A stretch of 21,295 bases of DNA from Oscillospiraceae bacterium (lineage in GTDB: Bacteria; Bacillota_A; Clostridia; Oscillospirales; CAG-272): assembly GCA_015064195.1 (NCBI GenBank), contig SVSO01000023.1, positions 1-21,295 of the forward strand, in the 5' to 3' direction. Within the stretch, counting starts at the first letter, position 1, and every line of letters starts with the position of its first letter. A model generated the notes under the pieces. That model saw only the letters and a list, made by a program, of their open reading frames with translations, did not search any database and was not told the DNA's origin. Both the position numbers and the translations under genes were made by a program. Shown here piece after piece: positions 1-6,718 of this stretch.

Positions 1-1018
1 CAACAACGGCAAGGCAATCGGCGACTGCATGGATCTTTCCACCGAGGACAGAATGATGATCCAGGTGCCCATGTTCCACTGCTTCGGCATGGTGCTGGCT
101 ATGACCGCATCCGTGACCCACGGCGTCACCATGTCCCCCATTCCCGCATTCTCGCCGAGACTGGGCCTCGACTGCATCAATAAGGAAAAGATCACCTGCT
201 TCCATGGCGTGCCCACCATGTTCATCGCCATGCTGAACAACGAAAACTTCGACAAGACCGACTTCTCCCATATGCGCACCGGCATCATGGCAGGATCGCC
301 CTGCCCGATCAAGGTCATGGAGGAGGTCGTGGAGAAGATGCATATGCCCGAGATCTGCATCACCTACGGTCAGACCGAGGCATCGCCTGCAACTACCATG
401 AGTAAGACCACCGACCCGCTGGATGTCCGCTGCACCACCGTCGGCGCGTCCATGTTCGCGGTGGAAACGAAGATCGTCGATCCCGAAACCGGTGAAGAAC
501 TGCCGGACGGCATGGACGGCGAATTCTGCGCCCGCGGCTACAACATCATGAAGGGCTATTACAAGATGCCCGAAGCGACTGCGGCGGCCATCGACAAGGA
601 CGGCTGGCTCCATTCCGGCGACCTTGCGCGCAGAGTCGAGAACGGCTATTACAAGATCACCGGCCGCATCAAGGATATGATCATCCGCGGCGGCGAGAAC
701 ATCTACCCGAAGGAGATCGAAGATTTCCTCTACACCAATCCGAAGGTGAAGGACGTGCAGGTCATCGGCGTGCCGGATAAGGCTTACGGCGAGGAGATCA
801 TGGCGTGCATCGTGCTGAACGACGGCGAAGAATCCTCCGAGGCGGAGATCAAGGAATTCTGCCTTGCGCATATGGCAAAGCACAAGTGCCCGCGCTACAT
901 CCGCTTTGTGGAAGGCTTCCCGATGAACGCCGCCGGAAAGATCCTCAAATACAAAATGCGCGAAGAAGCTGTGGAATATCTGGAGCTTCAAGCAGATGCA
1001 AGTATTGTCACAGCGTGA
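1..1018 (+). CDS. Acyl-CoA ligase (AMP-binding family), 5'-truncated
   Basis: This is the C-terminal part of an acyl-adenylate/thioester-forming enzyme that activates a fatty or other carboxylic acid with ATP and CoA in the cytoplasm. The frame is open from base 2, so the true start lies before the window. Visible ANL-superfamily motifs are YGQTEASP (the Y-G-x-T-E adenylate motif), GWLHSGDLA (the aspartate that binds the ribose), the hinge region GRIKDMIIRGGENIYPKEIE, and near the end AAGKILKYKMRE, which contains the catalytic lysine. The pattern is closest to medium/long-chain acyl-CoA synthetases of the FadD/ACSF2 type. The true substrate cannot be read from sequence. The last six codons (ASIVTA) and the TGA stop lie inside a palindromic repeat that starts at 998, so the native C-terminus may have been replaced. 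A strong terminator follows. Confidence 0.9.
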   Translation, partial: NNGKAIGDCMDLSTEDRMMIQVPMFHCFGMVLAMTASVTHGVTMSPIPAFSPRLGLDCINKEKITCFHGVPTMFIAMLNNENFDKTDFSHMRTGIMAGSPCPIKVMEEVVEKMHMPEICITYGQTEASPATTMSKTTDPLDVRCTTVGASMFAVETKIVDPETGEELPDGMDGEFCARGYNIMKGYYKMPEATAAAIDKDGWLHSGDLARRVENGYYKITGRIKDMIIRGGENIYPKEIEDFLYTNPKVKDVQVIGVPDKAYGEEIMACIVLNDGEESSEAEIKEFCLAHMAKHKCPRYIRFVEGFPMNAAGKILKYKMREEAVEYLELQADASIVTA

Positions 1019-1110
1019 CAATACGCAGCATCTGCTGCCGATAGCAAGTATTGTCACCGCGTGACAATACGCAGCCTCTGCTGCTGATAGCAAGTATTGT
1101 CACAGCGTGA
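998..1110. repeat. Tandem 46-bp palindromic repeat (about 2.5 copies)
   Basis: Copies start at 998, 1044 and 1090, an exact 46-bp period, and the third is cut short at about 1110. Copies 1 and 2 differ at only a few positions. Each unit holds a perfect 10-bp inverted repeat, GTATTGTCAC and GTGACAATAC, around a 3-base centre (1002-1024 and 1048-1070). A second small inverted repeat, GCAGCA/TGCTGC, follows in copy 1 (1025-1038). The third copy keeps only the first arm and part of the second before running into the terminator. The array starts inside the acyl-CoA ligase gene and provides its stop codon. It resembles an intergenic palindromic (REP-like) element. Its function is unknown. Confidence 0.85.
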
Positions 1111-1116
1111 CCGAAC

Positions 1117-1147
1117 AAAAAAGCCGCCGGCTCAGCCGGCGGCTTTT
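1117..1147. terminator. Bidirectional rho-independent terminator
   Basis: A 9-bp GC-only stem, GCCGCCGGC (1123-1131) and GCCGGCGGC (1135-1143), with a 3-base loop is flanked by six A's on the left and four T's on the right. It can end transcription of the acyl-CoA ligase on the + strand and of the convergent lipoprotein gene (stop at 1151) on the - strand. Confidence 0.85.
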
Positions 1148-1150
1148 GCG

Positions 1151-2284
1151 TTATTCAGGGATTACCAGCTCGCCGTCATGCCATTCCGGACGATGAGCAG
1201 AGATGGTGTGAGACAGCTGCGAGATGTTGTTTCCGTCAACGCGGATGAATTCATAATAGTACCGCTCCCCAAGCTCGGCGATGGCCAGCAGGGTTTTGTC
1301 ATCCTGCCAGAGAAAATCCGTGATGGTCACATCCTCTGCCAGCGTGTGAACCATGCCGCAGGTGGACGAGCGGATGAGCAGTCTGCTGTCCTCCGCAAGC
1401 TCCACGCTCGCACTGCCGTCCGGAGACCATGATGCCAGAATCGCCCGGGGAAGGGCATCCGCCGCATCGCAGATCTCCTTCGGTGCGGCGCAGAGATAAA
1501 CCGCGGATTCGTCAAGCTTAGCCCGGTTCGACAGCCACAGCGATTCGCCGTCCGTCAGCAGATTGGCGTAAAATGAGCGCACGATCGTACTGTCAGCCCA
1601 CGCATCGCGGGTGTTGTCGCGGATGTATTCGTACCGATCGCCGTCCGCAATCACGTCGGCGAGAATCACATCCCCCTCAAAGGTGAGAGACGCAATGCGA
1701 AGCTGTCCCCGCGGCCATGCGATAAACTCCGTCAGCGCATCTTCCCCCGACTGCTCCCCGTGGCGGATGACGAGACATCCGTCCGCCGCCGCATCGTCGA
1801 TGGAATAGGTAGCGGGCATGGATGCGAGCGGTGCGAAGCCGTAGGGCGCATCGGCGGTGACGGATGAGTCGCCGACGGTGAAAAATGCGGCGTAGGGCTG
1901 GCCGCCGATCTCCTTGACGATGCGGTATTCACCGTCGGTCAGGCGGCTTTGAATAAGGGAAAGATGGCACATCCGGGCCGCATCCCCGCCGTCCGCAATG
2001 CCGATGAGGATGCTCTCAAAGCCCACGTCCGGCTTGAAAGGCAGCTGCTTCCATCCGCCGCCCGAACGCTTTTCCAGCGTCCATTCCGTGCCGAAGGAGA
2101 CGGATGCGCCGGAGTTGTTTTCGATCATCATTTGGAGCGTTTTCGCGGAATCGTCGATGACCTCGAACTGGGTATACATCCGGATGCCGGTGTCGGGATT
2201 GAGAGCGGCATCGTCGATGGGCGACGGCACGGAGCAACCCGCAAACAGCAGCATGACGGTCAGCAAAACGAGAAATCTTTTCAT
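1151..2284 (-). CDS. Lipoprotein with Ig-like region and propeller-like C-terminus, function unknown
   Basis: A 377-residue exported lipoprotein. The start at 2284 was chosen because a signal peptide (MKRFLVLLTV...) with lipobox LFAGC (lipid-anchored Cys17) begins there and a strong SD (AAGGGGGG) lies 8 bases upstream; the frame stays open further upstream but without these features. Residues about 35-125 (region with MIENNSGASVSFG, WTLEKR, GEYRIVKEIGG) look like the bacterial Ig-like domain common in Firmicutes lipoproteins, where a strand set ends in a G-x-Y-R-I-V-K motif. The C-terminal half has repeated short strands such as FLWQDDKTLLAIAE, suggestive of a beta-propeller-like fold. No enzyme motif is visible. 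It is a single gene with its own consensus promoter, ending at the shared terminator at 1117-1147. The assignment as a surface lipoprotein is firm; the role is unknown. Confidence 0.8.
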   Translation of the reverse strand: MKRFLVLLTVMLLFAGCSVPSPIDDAALNPDTGIRMYTQFEVIDDSAKTLQMMIENNSGASVSFGTEWTLEKRSGGGWKQLPFKPDVGFESILIGIADGGDAARMCHLSLIQSRLTDGEYRIVKEIGGQPYAAFFTVGDSSVTADAPYGFAPLASMPATYSIDDAAADGCLVIRHGEQSGEDALTEFIAWPRGQLRIASLTFEGDVILADVIADGDRYEYIRDNTRDAWADSTIVRSFYANLLTDGESLWLSNRAKLDESAVYLCAAPKEICDAADALPRAILASWSPDGSASVELAEDSRLLIRSSTCGMVHTLAEDVTITDFLWQDDKTLLAIAELGERYYYEFIRVDGNNISQLSHTISAHRPEWHDGELVIPE

Positions 2285-2306
2285 AAAGCATCCCCCCTTT
2301 TGCTTT

Positions 2307-2335
2307 ATTTTATCATAATCGTCTATATTTGTCAA
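2307..2335 (-). promoter_or_regulatory. Sigma-A promoter of the lipoprotein gene
   Basis: Read on the - strand: -35 TTGACA (2330-2335), a 17-base spacer, and -10 TAAAAT (2307-2312) preceded by TGA, which forms an extended -10. It lies just upstream of the SD and the start at 2284. Confidence 0.8.
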
Positions 2336-2373
2336 GCATTCGGCGGGAAAATATAATAATTTACAAAAATCAC

Positions 2374-2402
2374 TTGCCAAACGCGCGGATTTGTGATAAA
2401 AT
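2374..2402 (+). promoter_or_regulatory. Sigma-A promoter of the yqeG operon
   Basis: -35 TTGCCA (2374-2379), a 17-base spacer, and -10 TAAAAT (2397-2402) preceded by TGA (extended -10). It diverges from the promoter at 2307-2335, and the two -35 boxes are 38 bases apart, so one regulator could reach both. Confidence 0.75.
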
Positions 2403-2437
2403 AATAGGAGGTATATGCATTTGGAGGACAGCGGATC

Positions 2438-2938
2438 ATGTTTGAGAACTTTTTACCCGATGAGATCTTTGAAAATATCTACGCCATCACGCCGGAACTG
2501 CTGAAAAATGCCGGCATCGGTGCGCTGATTCTGGATATCGACAACACGCTGGTCACATACGATGATCCGAAGCCCACCGAACCGGTGGCGGCGTGGCTCG
2601 ATGCCATGCACACAGCGGGGATCAGGACTGCGTTTGTTTCCAACAATCACGCGCCCCGGGTGGACGGCTTCTGCGAGGGCATGGACTGCTATCATCACGC
2701 CGATTCCGGCAAGCCGTCGCGCAGATTTCTTCGCGAGGCCATGGCGTACATGGGCAGTGATGTGACAAACACGGCGGCCATCGGCGATCAGCTGTTTACC
2801 GACGTGTGGGCGGCGAAACGCACCGGTATCCGCGCCTATCTCGTCCCGCCCATCAAGGACAAAACGACCCTCTTTTTCCGGGCAAAGCGGCTGCTCGAAA
2901 AGCCATTTCTCCGGATGTATCATAAAAAAAATAAATAA
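2438..2938 (+). CDS. yqeG: YqeG-family HAD (subfamily IIIA) phosphatase
   Basis: A 166-residue HAD-superfamily hydrolase, the usual YqeG length. Motif I is DIDNTLV (nucleophile Asp33, Asp35), followed by motif II (FVSNN), the lysine region DSGKPS, and the acidic motif IGDQLFTDVWAA. The family is widespread in Firmicutes; its in-vivo substrate is not established. The start at 2438 has an SD (GGAGG) 10 bases upstream. It is the first gene of the operon that includes aroE. In Bacillus subtilis yqeG also sits upstream of the shikimate dehydrogenase gene (with yqeH between), so the association is conserved, although yqeH is missing here. The stop is directly followed by the SD of the next gene. 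Confidence 0.9.
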   Translation: MFENFLPDEIFENIYAITPELLKNAGIGALILDIDNTLVTYDDPKPTEPVAAWLDAMHTAGIRTAFVSNNHAPRVDGFCEGMDCYHHADSGKPSRRFLREAMAYMGSDVTNTAAIGDQLFTDVWAAKRTGIRAYLVPPIKDKTTLFFRAKRLLEKPFLRMYHKKNK

Positions 2939-2952
2939 TGGGAGACAGAACC

Positions 2953-4134
2953 ATGACACAGTTTTACAACTTAACCAAAGCACTTGCGGCTTCCATCTTC
3001 AAGGCACCGACCCCCATCCTTCCCGACGGCGCACTGCCGGCTGACAGCGAGCAGGCAGAGCTTCACGCCAAGCTCCGCGCGCATTTTGACGCGGGCGAAT
3101 ACACCGAGGCGGATGCACTGGTGCGCACGGCTTACGATAAGGAAAAGCCGGTGATGATCGCCGTTGCCATCGACCTGTATGCGCGCCTGTCCCAGCTGGA
3201 TGAGGAAGCGCTCAAGGTCTGCGATTTCTCCGTGGAGAAGATCGGCGAGGGCCTGCGCGATCTGATGAATTTCTATGAGATCAAGGCGGTCAAGCGCGAT
3301 CCCAATGCCAAGATGGATCCCAACATGGCACCCGTGGAGGGCAAGCCGCAGATGTACAACATCGCAAAGCTCATCTCCGGCGGCATTTTCCACAAGCCGA
3401 CTCCCATTATCGGCGACGATGAGCTGCCCGCCGATCACGAACAGCTGCCCCTTCTCAAGGAGCTGCACGCCATGATCGAGGAGCACCGCTACTGCGATGC
3501 GGATGCAAGAGTGCGCGAGGAATATGACAAAAAGAAGCCGGTGGTGCTGGCGGTTGCGCTGGATATGTATGCGCGTCTTGCTGAGATCGCACCGGAGGAG
3601 CTTACCGCTCACGATTATTCCGTGAAGAAGATCGATGAGGGTCTGCGCGATCTGGTGCTGTTCTATGAGGTGAAGATCCAGAATGCCGCACCGGAGCAGG
3701 ATCTTTCCGGCGCACCCGATCCCACCAAGTCGAAGTATTACAATCTGACCAAGTTCCTCGCCGCCCAGATGTTCAAGAAGCCGTCCCCCATCATCCCCGA
3801 CGGCGCACTTCCCGCAAACAGCGAGGCGGGCATCGTATGGGTTCGCCTGCGCCAGCTTCTGGATATGCACAAGGTGAACACGGCGGAGAATCTGCTGTTC
3901 GATTCTTTCGATAAAGAAAAGCCCATCTACGCCGCCATCGCGCTGGATTTCTATGCGCGGGTTGCGGAAATGGACGAGGATATTCTGCGCGAGAGCAATT
4001 TCTCCGAGGAGGAGATCGGCGACGGCATCCGCGATATGATGAAGTATTACAACATCAAGATCGTCATGAAGAAGCCCGAAGCAAAGCCGGCGGAGGATGC
4101 TCCTGCCGCAGAAGCACCGGCTGAGGAAGAATAA
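2953..4134 (+). CDS. Protein of three tandem DUF6483-like repeats
   Basis: A 393-residue acidic, probably cytoplasmic protein made of three similar modules of about 108 residues: roughly 4-112, 134-242 and 262-370, joined by short proline/acidic linkers. Each module begins [FY]YNLTK/MYNIAK, followed by a KxPxPI(L/I)xD(G/D)xLPA segment, then a helical part with an A(I/L)D(L/F/M)YARxAE-like motif, and ends with (F/Y)S...I.(E/D)G(L/I)RD(L/M)...YEI/YNI. The third module (AENLLF, ALDFYARV, NFSEEEIGDGIRDMMKYYNI) matches my memory of the DUF6483 family, usually a single-domain protein. The tail is low complexity, rich in A, E and P. The start at 2953 was chosen over the ATG at 2938 because GGAG lies 8 bases upstream and module 1 then starts like the others. 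No function is known. It sits between yqeG and aroE and is clearly co-transcribed. Confidence 0.8.
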   Translation: MTQFYNLTKALAASIFKAPTPILPDGALPADSEQAELHAKLRAHFDAGEYTEADALVRTAYDKEKPVMIAVAIDLYARLSQLDEEALKVCDFSVEKIGEGLRDLMNFYEIKAVKRDPNAKMDPNMAPVEGKPQMYNIAKLISGGIFHKPTPIIGDDELPADHEQLPLLKELHAMIEEHRYCDADARVREEYDKKKPVVLAVALDMYARLAEIAPEELTAHDYSVKKIDEGLRDLVLFYEVKIQNAAPEQDLSGAPDPTKSKYYNLTKFLAAQMFKKPSPIIPDGALPANSEAGIVWVRLRQLLDMHKVNTAENLLFDSFDKEKPIYAAIALDFYARVAEMDEDILRESNFSEEEIGDGIRDMMKYYNIKIVMKKPEAKPAEDAPAAEAPAEEE

Positions 4135-4136
4135 GC

Positions 4137-5075
4137 ATGGCGAAATCATTCAGGCTGGCGGTGCTCGGCTCTCCCATCGCACACAGCCGCTCCCCGCAGC
4201 TTCAGACCTCCTTTGCAAACGACTGCGGCATCACGGATTTTTCCTATGAACGCATCGAAACCACCCGCGAGACTCTGCTTCCCACCGTGCGCCGGCTGTG
4301 CGCCGAGGGGTATGATGGCTTCAACTGCACCATGCCCCTGAAAACAGATATGGCACTGCTTGCCGATGTTCTCGGCGATGAGGCGCGGGATCTCTGCTCC
4401 GCCAATACGGTGGCGTATCGGGACGGTAAGCTGTACGCGGATACCACCGACGGCGGCGGCATTCTGCTGACCATCCGACGCGGCCAGCAGCTCGCCGCGC
4501 GAGCTGCTTTGGAGAATTTCGCAAGCTTGCGAAATTCTCCGGAGCAGTTGCCACCGGTAGCTGCTGGCGAAACGGCAATCGCACCGGCAGAATGCGCGTG
4601 CGGCAAACGGGTGATGCTCCTCGGTGCCGGCGGTGCGGCGCGTTCCACGGCACTCTCGCTCAGAAATGCGGGCGCAGTGCTCACCATCCACAATCGCACC
4701 CTCGCATCGGCTGAGGCACTCCGCACCATGCTCCGCGTGCCGTGCGAATGCAAGCCGCTTGACGAGGCGGCGCTGATCGAATCGGCGAAGGACTGCGACA
4801 TTCTCATCAACTGCACGTCCGCAGGAATGGCGGGGCAGGCGGAGTTTGAATCGCTGGCGTTCGTGGATGCGCTCCCCGACGGCGCAATGGTCATTGACGC
4901 GGTGTACAATCCGCTGGAGACCAGGCTGCTGGCCCATGCAAAGACGCGGGGACTTTCGGCGTTGAGCGGACTGTGGATGCTCGTCTATCAGGGCGCGCTG
5001 GCCTTTGAAAAATGGACAGGCGTGCTTCCCGATGAGGATGCCTGTCTGCGGGCATTTGAAATCTGCAAAAATTGA
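4137..5075 (+). CDS. aroE: Shikimate dehydrogenase with an inserted palindromic segment
   Basis: NADP-dependent reduction of 3-dehydroshikimate to shikimate in aromatic amino-acid biosynthesis. Visible are the substrate-binding start GSPIAHSRSP (11-20), the catalytic lysine in MPLK (Lys69), the catalytic aspartate in DTTDGGG (Asp105), the NADP loop LLGAGGAARS (161-170), NCTSAGM, and the C-terminal GLWMLVYQGALAFEKWTG. At 312 residues it is about 40 longer than the usual 270-290. The excess lies between the substrate and nucleotide domains (about 116-156), where the DNA carries a perfect 30-bp palindrome encoding ENFASLRNSP. All catalytic motifs are intact, so the enzyme is probably active. The SD (AGGAAG) overlaps the end of the preceding gene, 2 bases away. 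Confidence 0.93.
   Translation: MAKSFRLAVLGSPIAHSRSPQLQTSFANDCGITDFSYERIETTRETLLPTVRRLCAEGYDGFNCTMPLKTDMALLADVLGDEARDLCSANTVAYRDGKLYADTTDGGGILLTIRRGQQLAARAALENFASLRNSPEQLPPVAAGETAIAPAECACGKRVMLLGAGGAARSTALSLRNAGAVLTIHNRTLASAEALRTMLRVPCECKPLDEAALIESAKDCDILINCTSAGMAGQAEFESLAFVDALPDGAMVIDAVYNPLETRLLAHAKTRGLSALSGLWMLVYQGALAFEKWTGVLPDEDACLRAFEICKN
4486..4549. repeat. Perfect 30-bp palindrome plus overlapping hairpin inside aroE
   Basis: Bases 4511-4540 are a perfect palindrome with no spacer, centred on AAGCTT. In RNA the stem extends outward without a break from 4502 to 4549 (9 more pairs, three of them G-U). A second hairpin, AGCAGCTCG (4486-4494) with CGAGCTGCT (4500-4508), shares bases with it, so the two are mutually exclusive. 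The element is read in frame as part of aroE residues 126-135 and would encode the same peptide if inserted in the opposite orientation. This fits a mobile palindromic element tolerated inside a coding gene, comparable in concept to Rickettsia palindromic elements. That comparison is inference. Confidence 0.75.
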
Positions 5076-5083
5076 GGTAAACT

Positions 5084-5971
5084 ATGACAAAAGCAACATT
5101 CGGTACGGCGGGAAACTGCGACAGCTTCTACGCCGCCGGGAAAAAGCATACACACGAAGCACCCGCGTGGCTGCGCGAATTCGGTCTCGATGCCTATGAA
5201 TATCAGGCGGGGCGCGGCTATCAGGCAGGTGAGGAATCCCTGCGCAAGGTGGGTGAGGAGGCAAGAAAAAACGGCATCCTCTTAAGCCTGCATACCCCCT
5301 ACTTCATCTCCCTGTCCAGCATCGAGCCGGAGAAACGCTATAACAGCATCGATTATATCAAAACCGGACTCCGGTGCGCCGAGCTGCTGGGCGCGGATAC
5401 CATCGTCGTCCATACGGGAAGCGCGGCGAAGATCACCCGCGCACAGGCCATGGAATACGCGGCGGATACGCTCTTCAAGCTGCTGGAGGATGTGAATACC
5501 GATATCCGCATCGGCCTCGAAACCATGGGAAAGCTCAATCAGCTGGGCACGCTGGACGAGGTGCTGACCTTGTGCAAGATCGACCCGAGACTCTATCCGG
5601 TGGTGGATTTCGGCCATCTCAACTGCCGCGGACGTTCGGAGAGCGGCATCTTCGATATGGAGGAAACCACACCGACGGGCAGCGTGTTCGTCACTGTCGA
5701 TGACTACCGCGCGGTGTTCGATAAGATCGCAAACCGTCTCGGCGACAAGTACGCACAAACACTCCACTGCCACTTCTCCAAGATCGAGTATACCAAACAG
5801 GGCGAGAAAAAGCACGTGACCTTCAGCGACGAAGGCTATGAGCCGCCCTTTGAACCGCTGATGGAAGCCATCGCAAAAGAAAACCTGACACCTCGCATCA
5901 TCAGCGAATCCGCAGGAATGCAGGCGGAAGAAGCCCTCGCCATGAAGCGGTGCTACGAAAGCAACCTATAG
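5084..5971 (+). CDS. Endonuclease IV-like TIM-barrel protein (AP endonuclease family 2)
   Basis: A 295-residue protein with the AP_endonuc_2/xylose isomerase-like TIM barrel. Metal-ligand positions line up with endonuclease IV: His70 (SLHTPYF), His110 (VVHTGS), Glu146 (GLETMGK), Asp175 and His178 (VVDFGHLN), His230 (LHCHFS) and Glu275 (ISESAG). The D-R-H triplet of classical Nfo enzymes is not seen; its place is taken by a KKHVTF segment. It may therefore be an abasic-site endonuclease variant or a sugar-phosphate isomerase/epimerase-like enzyme; sequence alone does not decide. The SD (GAGGT, 5074-5078) overlaps the aroE stop, 8 bases upstream of ATG 5084, so it is translated with the operon. 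The product is cytoplasmic. Confidence 0.8.
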   Translation: MTKATFGTAGNCDSFYAAGKKHTHEAPAWLREFGLDAYEYQAGRGYQAGEESLRKVGEEARKNGILLSLHTPYFISLSSIEPEKRYNSIDYIKTGLRCAELLGADTIVVHTGSAAKITRAQAMEYAADTLFKLLEDVNTDIRIGLETMGKLNQLGTLDEVLTLCKIDPRLYPVVDFGHLNCRGRSESGIFDMEETTPTGSVFVTVDDYRAVFDKIANRLGDKYAQTLHCHFSKIEYTKQGEKKHVTFSDEGYEPPFEPLMEAIAKENLTPRIISESAGMQAEEALAMKRCYESNL

Positions 5972-6045
5972 TCTCAACCGGTCACAGCTGAACAGTCGCC
6001 GGGGTAGGGGACCCGGCTGCCTCTGTAGCCGGTAAGCGCACAGAC
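5971..6045. other. Structured intergenic segment (possible RNA element)
   Basis: Between the TIM-barrel gene and aroQ the strand can fold into an elongated hairpin: 5977-5987 pairs with 6023-6033 (11 positions, one mismatch, one G-U), then an asymmetric internal loop, then GCCGGG (5998-6003) with CCCGGC (6012-6017). A weak outer pair GTCT (5971-5974) / AGAC (6042-6045) could close it. No riboswitch family is recognised with confidence. It could be a repeat, a processing or attenuation site within the operon, or a small RNA. Confidence 0.45.
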
Positions 6046-6073
6046 TAACCGTGTGTGAGCGATAGCGTCTATA

Positions 6074-6126
6074 AAGCTTTTGCGGAGCTTTTCTCGAAAA
6101 GCGACCCGCATCCCCTTGACAAAGGA
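6074..6126. repeat. Imperfect palindromic (REP-like) element upstream of aroQ
   Basis: Contains GCGG (6082-6085), the stem GCTTTT (6087-6092) / AAAAGC (6097-6102) with loop CTCG, and CCGC (6106-6109), followed by a pyrimidine-rich stretch and TTGACAAAGG. The layout of nested arms with short flanks is typical of intergenic palindromic repeats. The TTGACA at 6116-6121 has no -10 at the right distance, so a promoter is not claimed. No other copy exists in the window. Confidence 0.4.
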
Positions 6127-6159
6127 TAAGCACAAACAACATCCAGAAAGGCATATAAA

Positions 6160-6606
6160 ATGAAAATTCTTATCATCAACGGCCCGAACCTCAATCTCCT
6201 TGGCGAAAGAGAGCCGGGCTATTACGGCACAGATACGCTGGCATCCATCAATGAAGGGCTGGAAAAGCTGGCGGCGGAGCTTGGCACGGAGATCGAGTTC
6301 TATCAATCGAATCACGAGGGCGCGATCATCGACCGACTCCACGCGGCGCGAAAAAATGCGGACGGCGGAATCGATGCCATCGTGCTCAATGCGGGCGCGT
6401 ATACACACTATTCCTATGCCATCCGGGACGCCATCGCCGCCATCAAGCTGCCCGTCATCGAGGTTCATCTGTCCAATATCCACGCAAGAGATGCATTCCG
6501 CGAAACCTCCGTCATCGCGCCGGTGTGTGCCGGCCAGATCAGCGGCTTCGGCGCATACAGCTATACACTGGGCCTGTATGCGGCGGTCAACGCGGCGCGC
6601 AAATAA
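6160..6606 (+). CDS. aroQ: Type II 3-dehydroquinate dehydratase
   Basis: Dehydrates 3-dehydroquinate to 3-dehydroshikimate, the substrate of AroE encoded upstream. At 148 residues it has the family's usual length. Diagnostic motifs: [17 protein letters not shown] (catalytic Tyr22 and the preceding loop Arg), QSNHEG (50-54), [10 protein letters not shown] with Asn77 and His83, [10 protein letters not shown] with the catalytic His103, and RETS (Arg114). The SD AAAGG lies 8 bases before ATG 6160. It is the last gene of the yqeG operon, separated from the TIM-barrel gene by 188 bases of structured sequence and followed by a terminator. Confidence 0.96.
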   Translation: MKILIINGPNLNLLGEREPGYYGTDTLASINEGLEKLAAELGTEIEFYQSNHEGAIIDRLHAARKNADGGIDAIVLNAGAYTHYSYAIRDAIAAIKLPVIEVHLSNIHARDAFRETSVIAPVCAGQISGFGAYSYTLGLYAAVNAARK

Positions 6607-6611
6607 TATGG

Positions 6612-6647
6612 AAAAACCCTGCTTTTTTGCCGAAAAAGCAGGATTTT
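6612..6647 (+). terminator. Terminator after aroQ
   Basis: Ten-base-pair stem CCTGCTTTTT (6618-6627) with AAAAAGCAGG (6633-6642), a 5-base loop, A's before and TTTT after. It separates the yqeG-aroQ operon from the mannosidase promoter 20 bases downstream. Confidence 0.75.
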
Positions 6648-6661
6648 CTACTATCCGTAGA

Positions 6662-6690
6662 TTGACAAATCCGCAGGAATCCTGTATAAT
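6662..6690 (+). promoter_or_regulatory. Perfect-consensus sigma-A promoter of the GH38 gene
   Basis: -35 TTGACA (6662-6667), a 17-base spacer, and -10 TATAAT (6685-6690). Both hexamers match consensus exactly. No clear operator is seen around it, which suggests strong basal expression. Confidence 0.9.
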
Positions 6691-6718
6691 GAAATAAAAA
6701 CGCGAAAGGAATGATATC

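Noticed and set aside
998..1110. CRISPR-like array
   Set aside because: The units are contiguous 46-bp tandem copies with no unique spacers and no cas genes nearby.
2285..2380. Longer start for the lipoprotein at 2380
   Set aside because: The extension runs through the promoter and lacks an SD; a signal peptide with lipobox begins at 2284.
5971..6045. Cobalamin-type or other known riboswitch
   Set aside because: A short GCTGCC...CTGT stretch is reminiscent, but the conserved boxes are not in the right order or spacing, and the downstream gene is aroQ.
6116..6160. Promoter for aroQ from TTGACA at 6116
   Set aside because: No acceptable -10 occurs 16-18 bases downstream; the TATAAA-like sequence before the ATG is too far away and too close to the start codon.
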